NCBI GenBank assembly: GCA_937959275.1
Contig: CALGLU010000077.1
Span: 1-64,000 of the forward strand
Length of the DNA: 64,000 nt
Source: an uncultured Saprospiraceae bacterium
GTDB lineage: Bacteria > Bacteroidota > Bacteroidia > Chitinophagales > Saprospiraceae
Reading direction: 5' to 3'
The position numbers and the translations under genes were made by a program. A model generated the notes under the pieces. That model was not told the origin of the DNA. It was given only the letters and a program-made list of their open reading frames with translations, and did no database searches. This document shows positions 53,114-63,254 of the stretch, in pieces (position 1 is the first letter of the stretch; each line of letters opens with the position of its first letter).

Positions 53114-56100
53114 ATGAACGATCAATCGTACACCTTAACATGTATACGTCTATTTATAGTATATATCACTTGCTACACTTCTGTCTATGCACAGGCTCCC
53201 GCAAACGATGATTGCCTGGATGCAGCTGTTTCTATCTGCGGAGAATCCCTAAATGGCGACACATCAGATGCAACACATGGAGACATATTTAATGGTTGTT
53301 ATCAAGATAATGTTAATGATCTTTGGTATCAAATTATGGGTGATGATCTGGTTCATACACTACATTATACATCAAGCGAAAGTGGCGAAATCGAATTGCA
53401 TATTCTGACAGATTGTGATGTTGATTTTAATAATTGTCCCATCAATGCCCATTTATCAGCAGTTAGTGATAGCATAAGCTTTCATGCCAATCTTGGCCTG
53501 ACTTATGCCATTAGAATATCAACTGGATGCTGTTCTACTGGAAGCTTTCAATTAGATCATTCATGCAGAATGCCTGTCTTAAATGATCTTTGTGAAAATG
53601 CAATTGAGCTGAATTGTACTCAAGTTGTAAGTGGAGACTTAGCACTAGCCACGTTTTCAGGACAATTAACAGTTTGTACATTTGAAGATAGAAATGATGT
53701 GTGGTTTAAAATTATTGGTGATGACATGCTCCATACCATAGAACAGATAAGTAATGATAATCTAGAATTATATTTTGACATTATCGAAGATAGTTGTGAT
53801 AGAGATATGCAATGCCCTTTAAGTTTTGTGTTTGACAGCTTTAACGATCAATATACATTTAAAGCTGATGCTGGTACAGATTATTTTATTCGAGTATACA
53901 ACTATTCTGATTTGGATGAGGGTACATTCAGCTTTGAGCATTCTTGTCAAATGGTGGAGCCAAATAATCACTGTGAGGATGCGATACGACTCAACTGCAG
54001 TGAAAGCATGATAGGTAATACTCAATTTGCAGACTATGAAGATGGCTACAATGGGTGTAATTTTGAAAATGAAAATGATATTTGGTATACAGTCATTGGT
54101 GATGATATGATTCATGTTTTTATGACTGATAGTATAGAAACAGGAGAAGTAAGACTGGAGATTTATAATGGATCTTGTGGTGATACCTATGAGTGCATAA
54201 CCAATTTTTGGTTGTCAGAAAATAACCTAATGACTAGATCATTTTATGCCGTAGCTGGTCAAAACTATATCATTCGCGTGACTTCAGGGTATTCAGGTGA
54301 CGGCTATTTTAGTATCGGACACATGTGCGTATCTCCATCATCAAATGATCTTTGTGAAAATGCTATTGTAATCACATGTGGTGAAAGTATGACAGGAAAC
54401 ACACTCTTAGCATCTTATGAAGAAGATGTGAGCTGTGACTTCCAAGGTTTCGATGATCTGTGGTTTGTATTAGATGGGGACAATGCGGTACACCAGTTTA
54501 CTAATGAATCAATAGACGGTTTTTCTACACCTAATTTAGTCCTGCAAATATATGATACCAATCAATGTGGGGATTTAGAAGATAACTGTCTGGAGCCATT
54601 TTTTATGGGAAAATCTTTTCAATATTTTTTTTATGCAGAATTAGGTATAAGTTATTTGTTTAGAGTGTTTTATAGTGATCACCAATTCAAAAATGAATTT
54701 AATATTGGTCATGAATGTATTGATCCGTTGCCAAATGATCTTTGTATAAATGCTGAAACCATTCATTGTGATGAATCGTTTAGTGGGACGACATATGGAG
54801 CAACTTCTTCGCTTTTAAATAACGGTTGTTCAGAAACGAATGAGATTGATGTGTGGTATCATATTATGGGTGACGGTTTGGTGCACTCTATAGAACTTGA
54901 TACAATCGTTACGGTAGATGGTTCGAATTTATATTCAAATAGATTGAAAGTTGAAATTTTTAATGGGTCATGTGATATTGATTCTGATAATTGCCCTGTG
55001 TATGTTGAGCTGGAGTATTACAGGCCTAGCTTCACAATTAATACAGAATTGGGAGTCGATTATTATCTAAAAGTATCGCATAGTTGTTGTGCAGAGCCTG
55101 TCAATTTCACATTAAATCATTTTTGTAATACCCCTAGGATAAATGATAATTGTGAAGGAGCCATTGACTTGGCTTGTGGTGTATCTGTATCTGGGGATTT
55201 GTCTTTTATAACAAATGATTATTTATATAATGGCTGTGATTTTGAATACGAGAATGATATATGGTATAGTTTATTAGGAGATGATTTATATCATATTTTT
55301 GAGGTGGCTAATTCCCTAGATGTAACGTTAAGAGCAGACATTTATTTGGGAGATTGTATAGATCGAGATGCCGAGACTTTGAGTTGTGTAGATCAGTTCC
55401 AAATTGGTCAAAATGAATCTATTTTTAGATTTTTTGCAGAACTAAATTCTGAATATTTAATTCGCATATATACCTTTCAATTCTCCGATGAACCTGGGGG
55501 GATTGAACTCAATCTCACTTGTGAGCAACCATCAAGTAATGATAGCTGTGAAGACGCAATAGACATAAATTGTAATGAAACAATAAGTGGTAATACCTCA
55601 ATCGCTACACCAACTGCAGAGGATTTTCCATGCGAATATTATTATGTTCTAAATGATCTATGGTATACCATTCAGGGTGATGATAATTTACACTTGTTTG
55701 ATTTTGAAGACGGCGATAACAATGGTGTTGAGGTGTTTATTTATCAAAGTTCGTGTGAAGTATCCCAATTGACTGACACAGATTGTCTTGCTCAATTTTC
55801 TTTAGACCAATATTCAAGTAACTACACGATTCGTTTGAATGCTGGTATAACATATTATATTAGAATTGGCGGTGATACTTATCTTAACAATAATGAGTTT
55901 TCCATCTTGCATGATTGCTTAGCCTTAGCAGAAAATGATCTCTGTGAAAGTGCTGAAACTATAGATTGTCAAACGCAAACTATAGAAGGCAATACACTTG
56001 CCGCGACTACTTCAGATATCTACAACGGCTGTGAATTTGAAGATGAAAATGACCTTTGGTATCAAATGCTAGGTGATGGGAATATTCATACATTCACAGT

Positions 56101-59100
56101 TGATTCGATTTCGTCAAATTCTGTTAATATTGAAATATATACAGAAAATTGTGGGAACAGCTACATGGATTGCAACTTAGACTATAGATTGTATGAAGGA
56201 GATAGTTTCACATTTGTAGCTGATGCAGCAAATAATTATTTATTTAGAATATATCTAGGCTGTTGTGAAGATGGAGGCTTTTTATTATCGAAAACCTGTG
56301 TGGTGGCAGCAACAAATAATTCTTGTGAAACACCTGAATTTGTTAATTGTGGAGAGCCTATAGTTGGCAATACAGAATTGGCCACCACCAACAATGAAAA
56401 TGTAGGTTGTTTATCAAATTATGAATACTACTTATGGTATGCCATAGTAGGGGATGACATGGTTCATGATCTAACACTTGCTTCGTTAGGTGATCCTGAT
56501 AATAATGTATCGATGCATGTTTTTCAACAGACTTGTGAACAAGATAATGCGAACTGTGGTTCTGATTTTAGTTTTTACTCAGTTGGTCTGACGAATTCAT
56601 TTTTTGCTGAAAGCGGAAAAACCTACTATTTAGCGATTGGAACATCCTATGATCAAGTCGCATTTGAGATCCAACAAACATGTCGAGAGCCACTTGAGAA
56701 TGATGGCTGTCAAGGAGCATTACCTTTAGCATGTGGAGATCGAGTTGTTGCTAATACCACGTTAGCGACAGGAACAATTAATAACACTTGTCCAAATTTA
56801 ACTTCTGATTTATGGTATTTAGTTCAGGGCGATGATATGATTCATAAATTTGAATTTTTAGCTGCAGAGTCAAATGCGATATATATAAATATTTTTGAAG
56901 ATGATTGTTCTTCTTTACCTAGCACTGATTGTGATAATACTTTTGAAATAAGTACTTATGATCCTTCTATTTCATTTTACGCAGAACTTGGGACAAGCTA
57001 TTTAATACGAGTTCACAATCCATATATATCCGGTAAAATTGTATTTGATCACCATTGTAATAACCAAGCACCAAATGATGAATGTTCTGGTGCGATTCCT
57101 GTTCTGTGTTCGGAGAATATTGTAGGAGATTTTAGAGAATCTTCAATTTCATCAACAGCAACTGTTCTTTGTACGGGCTATTATCCTGACCTCTGGTATT
57201 CGTTTGTCGGAGATGATATGCTTCACACATTCACACGTATAAATACTGAAGGGAATTCAATCTCAGTTTCTATATATGAAGGAATGTGTCAAGGTTTTAT
57301 TCCTAATTGCAATTATGCATCATTATTAAATCCTGGAGAGAGTTTTAATTTTTTCTTTGAGTCAGGTCAGTCTTACTTAATTCGATTACAATCAAATCTA
57401 TCAGAAAATAGTGCATTCGAACTTGAGCACCAATGTGACGAAGTAGTCATGAATAATAATTGTGAATCCGCTCAAAATTGGATCTGCGGTGAGAGTATAA
57501 TTGCAAATTCAAAATTCGCTTCCAATACTTATAGTAATTGTTCTAGTAACACTCGAAATGATATGTGGTACAGGATTGGTGGTGATGACTCTATCCATAA
57601 AATTGAATTTATTGCAGGAGAAGAAAATCAAAGATTAAATGTAATTCTCTACGAAGATTCCTGTGATAACTCTTGTACTGAGAGAATGTTTTTAGATCAA
57701 CATGAGGCCTTTTCCTTTTTTGCGGAGAGTGGACACAGCTATATCATTGAGCTTAATTACTGTTGTGGAGAATATGAAGTCAAGCAAGATTGCAAAGAAC
57801 CCATCGAAAATGATGATTGTGAATCCGCATTGATATTGACCTGTGACGAACAAATTTCTTTGGATTTTTCTAGAGCGATACTGTCATATGAAGATTTTCC
57901 TTGTTATTCTTCTTATGGAAAAGATAAGTGGTATTCTGTCCAAGGAGATGACTTGTATCATGTGTTTTCTGTGGATCCTAATATATTTGTAACCGCAGTT
58001 ATTGAAGTTTATACGAATGTGTGTAGTGAACTATATTGTGAATTCAGGTTTAATTTAAGATATTATAGTCCATCAGAAGGATTTATAGCGCAAGCAGGAG
58101 TTGATTATTTAGTACGCATTCTGTCAGATATTAGTTTTGAGAATGACTTTATTCAATATGAGTGTTTTGATAAACCAATCAATGACCATTGCAGTGGAGC
58201 GACTTTGGTTACATGTGATGATGTCGTAATTGGCAGTCTAGTAGCAGCAACGGAGGACGTTAATCATAATATTTGTCAATCAAATTATAACAACAATCCT
58301 GGTATTTGGTATCAAATAGAAGGAAATGGTACAATTGTAGATATGCAAATTGAGTCTCCAGGTGGTGACTTGGAAATTAGTGTTTATAGTGGATCCTGTG
58401 ATGATTCAGATTGTTTGACACAGAACAAAAGTTTTCTATCTGAACCTGGCCAGACATATTTTATACTTGTGAAGGCTGAAAACAGCAATAGCTTATTTCC
58501 TTCTTTTGAAATGACATTTAGTTGTTCAGATGCACTTGGTAATGACTTATGTGAAAATGCAATAGCACTCATTTGTAGTGATACGATAAGTGCTAATTTA
58601 GACCTTGCTAGCTCCAGTAATATTTTTAATGGCTGTGAGCAGGAAAATGAAAATGATGTCTGGTATTCAATTAGTGGAGATGGAAATTTTCATTCATTTT
58701 CAATTATAGAAAGTGAGACAGGGAGAATTGGTCTGAGTATTTATGAAGAATCTTGTAGCGATAGCTATACTGTGTGTAGTGTCTATGTAGAGTTAGGGGC
58801 ATATCCGAATCAGCACTCTTTTTTAGCGGAAATTGGGAAGCAATATTTAATTCGTGTTGTGGCAATTCAAAATGCTGATACTAATGGTAATATTACATTT
58901 TCACATAATTGTGAAATTCCCCAAATCAACGACTCTTGTGAACAGGCAATACAAATAAACTGTGGAGATAGCTTTGGAGGTAATCTATTGTATGCTGGTT
59001 ATGCTAATGAAAATCAAAATTGTATTGCCAGTAATAGCAATGATCTCTGGTATGAAATAGTAGGGGATGGTACAGCCTATAAATTTACGCTAGATGCGAT

Positions 59101-61804
59101 TATAAATAATGACCATCTAAATTTGGAAATATTTGAAGGAAGCTGCGGAAGTACACTCATTAACTGCCCAGTTTCCTTATATCTTTCTGAGTTCCAAACT
59201 GCAGCAAACTTTATAGCAGAAGCAGATAAAACATATCTAATAAGAGCTTCTGCTAATTTTAATGTAGGGGATTTTATAGCGAGCTTATCTTGTTTTGACC
59301 CTATTGTAAATAATGATTGTGAAAGTGCTATGGCTATAATTTGTGGAGATATCATTACTGAAGATTTATCTATGGCTACAGCTTCCTTAGAGAGTGCAAT
59401 GTGCGGATCACCAGACACAGAAGATGCATGGTATACATTAGTTGGAGATGATCAGATCTATGAATTTGCATTGTTAGAGAGTGGGTTTAATGGTATTGTC
59501 GTAAGCATCCTTAAGGGTATTTGTAATTCAGATTCATTTGAAGACTGTGTAGATCAATTCTATTTAGGTGGCAATGGTTCTAGTTCAAATGCTTTCTTCG
59601 CAGAATCGGGTGTTCAATATTATATCCAAGTTAATATTGCTTGTTGTTTCACTGAAGATTTTATTTTTTCATTCGAACTCAGCTGTCATGATATAGCAGA
59701 CAATGATCTTTGTGAAGATGCTATTTCATTAGTCTGTGGGGAGACTATTCAATTAAACACATCGCATGCTACAACACGTAATGAATCCAATAACTGTGCA
59801 AATGAGAATGATAATGATCTATGGTATTCTGTAGTCGGAGATAACCAATTTCATTCATTCTTCTTAATACATGCAATAAATGATCGAACTAGAATAGAGG
59901 TATACGAAGGTGATTGTACTAACTATGATAATAATTGTGTTGTTTTTTTAACCTTTAATAATAGTCTGACAACTAAGACGTTTTTTGCTGAAGCAGGTAA
60001 ACATTACATCTTAAGAATTCATTCCATAAATTCTTCTAATAACGGCCCAATTGAATTCGACTATAGCTGCGCTCCACCATCTACTAATAATAACTGCATA
60101 ACTGCACAAGCTATGGTATGCGGAGAAGATTTCGCTTTGAATTTGAATACAGCATTCAGTTCTGGAGCTTGTAATAACTGCACTGATGAAGATAATCCTG
60201 ATCTATGGTTTAGTATACTTGGCGATGGAATGATTCATAGATTTACATCTACGGGCGGTCAAGTTTCTAGCCACTTAGAAATTTATACAGACGGGTGTCA
60301 AGAGTTTTTCGAATGTGAAGAGAACTATCTGTATGATAGTAACGAATACTCAGAATCAGTCTATTTAGAAGATGGCGTCGCGTATTTGATCAGGTTTATG
60401 GCTCGAAATAACACCTTTGCCAATGTCACGATGCAACATGAATGTAGCGCTCCTGTCTCTAATACTAATTGTGAGCAAGCAGCGCAATTAAACTGTGGCG
60501 ATCAAGTGATTACGAATACTAAATCAAATTCAGAAACTCTTTATCCAATACTTTGTAGTTATAGCCAAAATGATATTGGCGGAATCTGGTATCAAGTTGT
60601 TGGAAATGATTCCCGTATAACTCTCACATTTTTTGAAGGAGATTTTTCCCCCAATGTCATTGTGATGACAGGAGGTTGTACAGCATTTAGATGTGTTAAC
60701 ATTGATTTCATGTTGGATAATGAACTTTTTGTATATAACGCATCATTCAATGCTGAACTAGATTCAGTTTATACTATTTTTATTTTTGATTCAGAGACCG
60801 TTGATTATGGCAATATCGGTTTTGATGTCTCCTGTGAACCTATTCCTCAAAATAGAAGCTGCTTGTTAGCCGAACCAATAAGCTGCAATGTACCCACTTT
60901 GGGAAGTACCTTGAATCTGAATTCAAGTCTCGCAATTGATTCATGTACAAATGAAATGATACAGGGGCCTGGTTTGTGGTATTCCTTTGTTGGAAATGGT
61001 CAAGACATGAATATTGAATTTCAAAGTCTTGAATTCATGCCTGTGGTTACAATGTATACAGAAGATTGTTCGGAGTTATCTTGTCTAGATATTCCAAGCT
61101 TAGAAAATAACAAGCTTTTTGAATTAGATAATTGTATGGGCACAGATAATCTCAGTTTTCAAATGCCGTGTATGCAGGCAGATCAAGATATATTTTGCAT
61201 TCCTCTATATGCTTATCAATATCAGAATGTGAGTTACGCGCAGTTACATATAGCGTATGACACGAGCGCAATGGAGTTTCTAAATCTTAGTAGCAATCTC
61301 ATTAATAACACATTTGTAAATCATGATGTCTTTAATAGTGCCATATATTTTACTTCATTTAATAAGATACAAGTCGATTCAACAAATGGAGATAATCTTT
61401 TAGCAGATATCTGCTTTGCTAAGAAATCTAGTTTTGAAGAGAGCTATACACCAATAGACTTTTCATATTTCCCCAACGTGTCAGATACAATATCAAGTGC
61501 TGTTCGACACATTTGTCTAGATCCAGGGATTATTTATTTTGATGATGCTGATTATAGTTGTTCCGATAATTTAGCTTTTACAATTCCAACGGAATTTGGG
61601 AAAGTATATAGACTGCAAGTTGCTGGTTATCATTCTTATGATGAAGGAGCATTCAGGTTTTCTGCTAATTGCAATGAAATTGAAGAAATACCTACGATGT
61701 CTGAATGGGGCTTGATATGTTTGTCCCTAATTCTATTGATTATCGGTCTAGTTAGCCTTAAACAAACTGAATTTGGAACTTGTAATTATTCTCAAAATCT
61801 ATGA
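53114..61804 (+). CDS. Giant secreted protein of about 21 Cys-rich repeats with a nested cohesin-like domain and an IPTMSEWG-type tail
   Basis: A 2896-residue protein with a signal peptide (I-R-L-F-I-V-Y-I-T-C-Y, ending V-Y-A-Q-A). About 21 modules of some 130 residues follow. Each opens N-D-x-C-x-x-A-x-x-I-x-C-G, continues D-L-W-Y-x-I-x-G-D-D-x-x-H, then I-Y-x-x-x-C, and ends F-x-A-E-x-G-x-x-Y-L-I-R-V...C. The fold is probably a jelly-roll related to the pre-peptidase C-terminal type. The last module is interrupted by a cohesin-like domain (about DNA 61130-61557). The C-terminus I-P-T-M-S-E-W-G, a hydrophobic helix and a short tail with one basic residue look like an IPTL-CTERM-type sorting signal, unlike the other two giants. 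An adhesin role is inferred. Confidence 0.88.
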   Translation: MNDQSYTLTCIRLFIVYITCYTSVYAQAPANDDCLDAAVSICGESLNGDTSDATHGDIFNGCYQDNVNDLWYQIMGDDLVHTLHYTSSESGEIELHILTDCDVDFNNCPINAHLSAVSDSISFHANLGLTYAIRISTGCCSTGSFQLDHSCRMPVLNDLCENAIELNCTQVVSGDLALATFSGQLTVCTFEDRNDVWFKIIGDDMLHTIEQISNDNLELYFDIIEDSCDRDMQCPLSFVFDSFNDQYTFKADAGTDYFIRVYNYSDLDEGTFSFEHSCQMVEPNNHCEDAIRLNCSESMIGNTQFADYEDGYNGCNFENENDIWYTVIGDDMIHVFMTDSIETGEVRLEIYNGSCGDTYECITNFWLSENNLMTRSFYAVAGQNYIIRVTSGYSGDGYFSIGHMCVSPSSNDLCENAIVITCGESMTGNTLLASYEEDVSCDFQGFDDLWFVLDGDNAVHQFTNESIDGFSTPNLVLQIYDTNQCGDLEDNCLEPFFMGKSFQYFFYAELGISYLFRVFYSDHQFKNEFNIGHECIDPLPNDLCINAETIHCDESFSGTTYGATSSLLNNGCSETNEIDVWYHIMGDGLVHSIELDTIVTVDGSNLYSNRLKVEIFNGSCDIDSDNCPVYVELEYYRPSFTINTELGVDYYLKVSHSCCAEPVNFTLNHFCNTPRINDNCEGAIDLACGVSVSGDLSFITNDYLYNGCDFEYENDIWYSLLGDDLYHIFEVANSLDVTLRADIYLGDCIDRDAETLSCVDQFQIGQNESIFRFFAELNSEYLIRIYTFQFSDEPGGIELNLTCEQPSSNDSCEDAIDINCNETISGNTSIATPTAEDFPCEYYYVLNDLWYTIQGDDNLHLFDFEDGDNNGVEVFIYQSSCEVSQLTDTDCLAQFSLDQYSSNYTIRLNAGITYYIRIGGDTYLNNNEFSILHDCLALAENDLCESAETIDCQTQTIEGNTLAATTSDIYNGCEFEDENDLWYQMLGDGNIHTFTVDSISSNSVNIEIYTENCGNSYMDCNLDYRLYEGDSFTFVADAANNYLFRIYLGCCEDGGFLLSKTCVVAATNNSCETPEFVNCGEPIVGNTELATTNNENVGCLSNYEYYLWYAIVGDDMVHDLTLASLGDPDNNVSMHVFQQTCEQDNANCGSDFSFYSVGLTNSFFAESGKTYYLAIGTSYDQVAFEIQQTCREPLENDGCQGALPLACGDRVVANTTLATGTINNTCPNLTSDLWYLVQGDDMIHKFEFLAAESNAIYINIFEDDCSSLPSTDCDNTFEISTYDPSISFYAELGTSYLIRVHNPYISGKIVFDHHCNNQAPNDECSGAIPVLCSENIVGDFRESSISSTATVLCTGYYPDLWYSFVGDDMLHTFTRINTEGNSISVSIYEGMCQGFIPNCNYASLLNPGESFNFFFESGQSYLIRLQSNLSENSAFELEHQCDEVVMNNNCESAQNWICGESIIANSKFASNTYSNCSSNTRNDMWYRIGGDDSIHKIEFIAGEENQRLNVILYEDSCDNSCTERMFLDQHEAFSFFAESGHSYIIELNYCCGEYEVKQDCKEPIENDDCESALILTCDEQISLDFSRAILSYEDFPCYSSYGKDKWYSVQGDDLYHVFSVDPNIFVTAVIEVYTNVCSELYCEFRFNLRYYSPSEGFIAQAGVDYLVRILSDISFENDFIQYECFDKPINDHCSGATLVTCDDVVIGSLVAATEDVNHNICQSNYNNNPGIWYQIEGNGTIVDMQIESPGGDLEISVYSGSCDDSDCLTQNKSFLSEPGQTYFILVKAENSNSLFPSFEMTFSCSDALGNDLCENAIALICSDTISANLDLASSSNIFNGCEQENENDVWYSISGDGNFHSFSIIESETGRIGLSIYEESCSDSYTVCSVYVELGAYPNQHSFLAEIGKQYLIRVVAIQNADTNGNITFSHNCEIPQINDSCEQAIQINCGDSFGGNLLYAGYANENQNCIASNSNDLWYEIVGDGTAYKFTLDAIINNDHLNLEIFEGSCGSTLINCPVSLYLSEFQTAANFIAEADKTYLIRASANFNVGDFIASLSCFDPIVNNDCESAMAIICGDIITEDLSMATASLESAMCGSPDTEDAWYTLVGDDQIYEFALLESGFNGIVVSILKGICNSDSFEDCVDQFYLGGNGSSSNAFFAESGVQYYIQVNIACCFTEDFIFSFELSCHDIADNDLCEDAISLVCGETIQLNTSHATTRNESNNCANENDNDLWYSVVGDNQFHSFFLIHAINDRTRIEVYEGDCTNYDNNCVVFLTFNNSLTTKTFFAEAGKHYILRIHSINSSNNGPIEFDYSCAPPSTNNNCITAQAMVCGEDFALNLNTAFSSGACNNCTDEDNPDLWFSILGDGMIHRFTSTGGQVSSHLEIYTDGCQEFFECEENYLYDSNEYSESVYLEDGVAYLIRFMARNNTFANVTMQHECSAPVSNTNCEQAAQLNCGDQVITNTKSNSETLYPILCSYSQNDIGGIWYQVVGNDSRITLTFFEGDFSPNVIVMTGGCTAFRCVNIDFMLDNELFVYNASFNAELDSVYTIFIFDSETVDYGNIGFDVSCEPIPQNRSCLLAEPISCNVPTLGSTLNLNSSLAIDSCTNEMIQGPGLWYSFVGNGQDMNIEFQSLEFMPVVTMYTEDCSELSCLDIPSLENNKLFELDNCMGTDNLSFQMPCMQADQDIFCIPLYAYQYQNVSYAQLHIAYDTSAMEFLNLSSNLINNTFVNHDVFNSAIYFTSFNKIQVDSTNGDNLLADICFAKKSSFEESYTPIDFSYFPNVSDTISSAVRHICLDPGIIYFDDADYSCSDNLAFTIPTEFGKVYRLQVAGYHSYDEGAFRFSANCNEIEEIPTMSEWGLICLSLILLIIGLVSLKQTEFGTCNYSQNL

Positions 61805-61968
61805 AATGAGTTATTCTAAGCGTTTAGTTTAGGAGATCAGATTAGTAATGTATAGACAGCGGGCTTCAATAAAATATGAAGAATAGTTAAAATCAAAAGC
61901 CTTCTAAATTCTCCTGTATGAATAACATCGAAAACAAGTCCTAAAGTTATACGATGTTTTTACAAATG

Positions 61969-63243
61969 ATGGTTATTATTACATCGACTAATACGATACA
62001 GACAGCCGTGGCAAACGACAGGATATTAAGACGATTAGAAGAGCTCAGTACGATCAGCGATGACAATGACTGTTTGTCTCGATTTTATTTTACAGCAGCT
62101 CATCAACAAGCCTCTGATCTGATACACTCTTGGATGGAAGAAGCAGGATTGGATGTTACTAAGGATACAATTGGTAATATACGAGGCATCTATCGAAGCG
62201 ATAGGGCAGATGCAAAACACTTTGTTATAGGCTCTCATTATGATACGGTCCATGATGCAGGTAAGTATGATGGGCCATTAGGCATTTTACTAGGGATTGA
62301 GATGGCCCAGCGATTGAAAAAATATGGGATAGATTTGCCTTTTCATTTGAATTGCATAGCCTTTGCTGATGAAGAAGGTTCTCGATTTAGTACAGCTTAT
62401 TTAGGGAGCTCTGTAATCGCAGGTAACTTTGACCATGAATGGTTAAGCCGAAAAGATGATCGAGGTGTGAGCTTTCAGGAAGTGATAGAAGGAAACGGTG
62501 GTCAGGTTAACAGTATTTCAGATGATCAGATTCCTCAGGAGGATTGGTTAGGCTATTTTGAAGTACATATCGAACAAGGACCAGTGTTATGCAAACAAGA
62601 TTTACCCGTTTGTCTGGTCAGTGGAATTGCCGCGCAGGCGAGAGTTAATGTCTCCTGGAAAGGAATGGCAGGCCATGCCGGGACATCACCAATGGATATC
62701 CGAAACGATGCCTTGTGTGCAGCCGCAGAATTCACCTTACTGATTGAAGATATTGGCAAAAAAAATAAGGAGCAATTAGTTGCCACTGTCGGGAAGCTGA
62801 ATGTATCGCCTAACACCTCTAATGTCATTCCTGGAATGGTTACACACAGCTTGGATATTCGCAGTCCCAATGGTTCTTTTCTTTCTGAGATGATTGAATT
62901 GATACAGACAAAAGGAAAGGAAATAGCCCAAAAGAGAACTATTGAATTTGATTGGAAGCTCATGCAATTCAATCCAGCGATTGATTGTGATGACCAACTG
63001 CAGGAGTTGTTAGAGAGAAGTATAAAAAAAGGAAATATAAGTCAGGTATTAAAAATACCAAGTGGAGCAGGACATGATGCTGTTATGATTTCTGCAGTAG
63101 CGCCTGTATCCATGTTATTTGTCAGATGCACAGAAGGCATCAGTCACAATCCACTAGAATATGTAGAGTCGTCAGATATTAAGGATGCTTTAATCGTTTG
63201 TAACCATTTTATGGATGAATTAATCTCCGCTCACACAATTTAA
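61969..63243 (+). CDS. allC: Allantoate amidohydrolase (M20 family)
   Basis: A roughly 424-residue zinc hydrolase of the hydantoinase/carbamoylase branch of M20. Visible metal-site motifs are G-S-H-Y-D-T-V-H-D-A-G-K-Y-D-G (His and bridging Asp), A-D-E-E-G-S-R-F (Glu), and a late G-A-G-H-D-A. The dimerisation part has V-H-I-E-Q-G-P-V-L and G-M-A-G-H-A-G-T-S-P-M. N-carbamoyl-amino-acid hydrolases look alike; the adjacent ureidoglycine aminohydrolase, 11 bp downstream, supports allantoate. Three in-frame ATGs (61954, 61966, 61969) are possible starts. Confidence 0.85.
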   Translation: MVIITSTNTIQTAVANDRILRRLEELSTISDDNDCLSRFYFTAAHQQASDLIHSWMEEAGLDVTKDTIGNIRGIYRSDRADAKHFVIGSHYDTVHDAGKYDGPLGILLGIEMAQRLKKYGIDLPFHLNCIAFADEEGSRFSTAYLGSSVIAGNFDHEWLSRKDDRGVSFQEVIEGNGGQVNSISDDQIPQEDWLGYFEVHIEQGPVLCKQDLPVCLVSGIAAQARVNVSWKGMAGHAGTSPMDIRNDALCAAAEFTLLIEDIGKKNKEQLVATVGKLNVSPNTSNVIPGMVTHSLDIRSPNGSFLSEMIELIQTKGKEIAQKRTIEFDWKLMQFNPAIDCDDQLQELLERSIKKGNISQVLKIPSGAGHDAVMISAVAPVSMLFVRCTEGISHNPLEYVESSDIKDALIVCNHFMDELISAHTI

Positions 63244-63254
63244 AATCTACTTAG

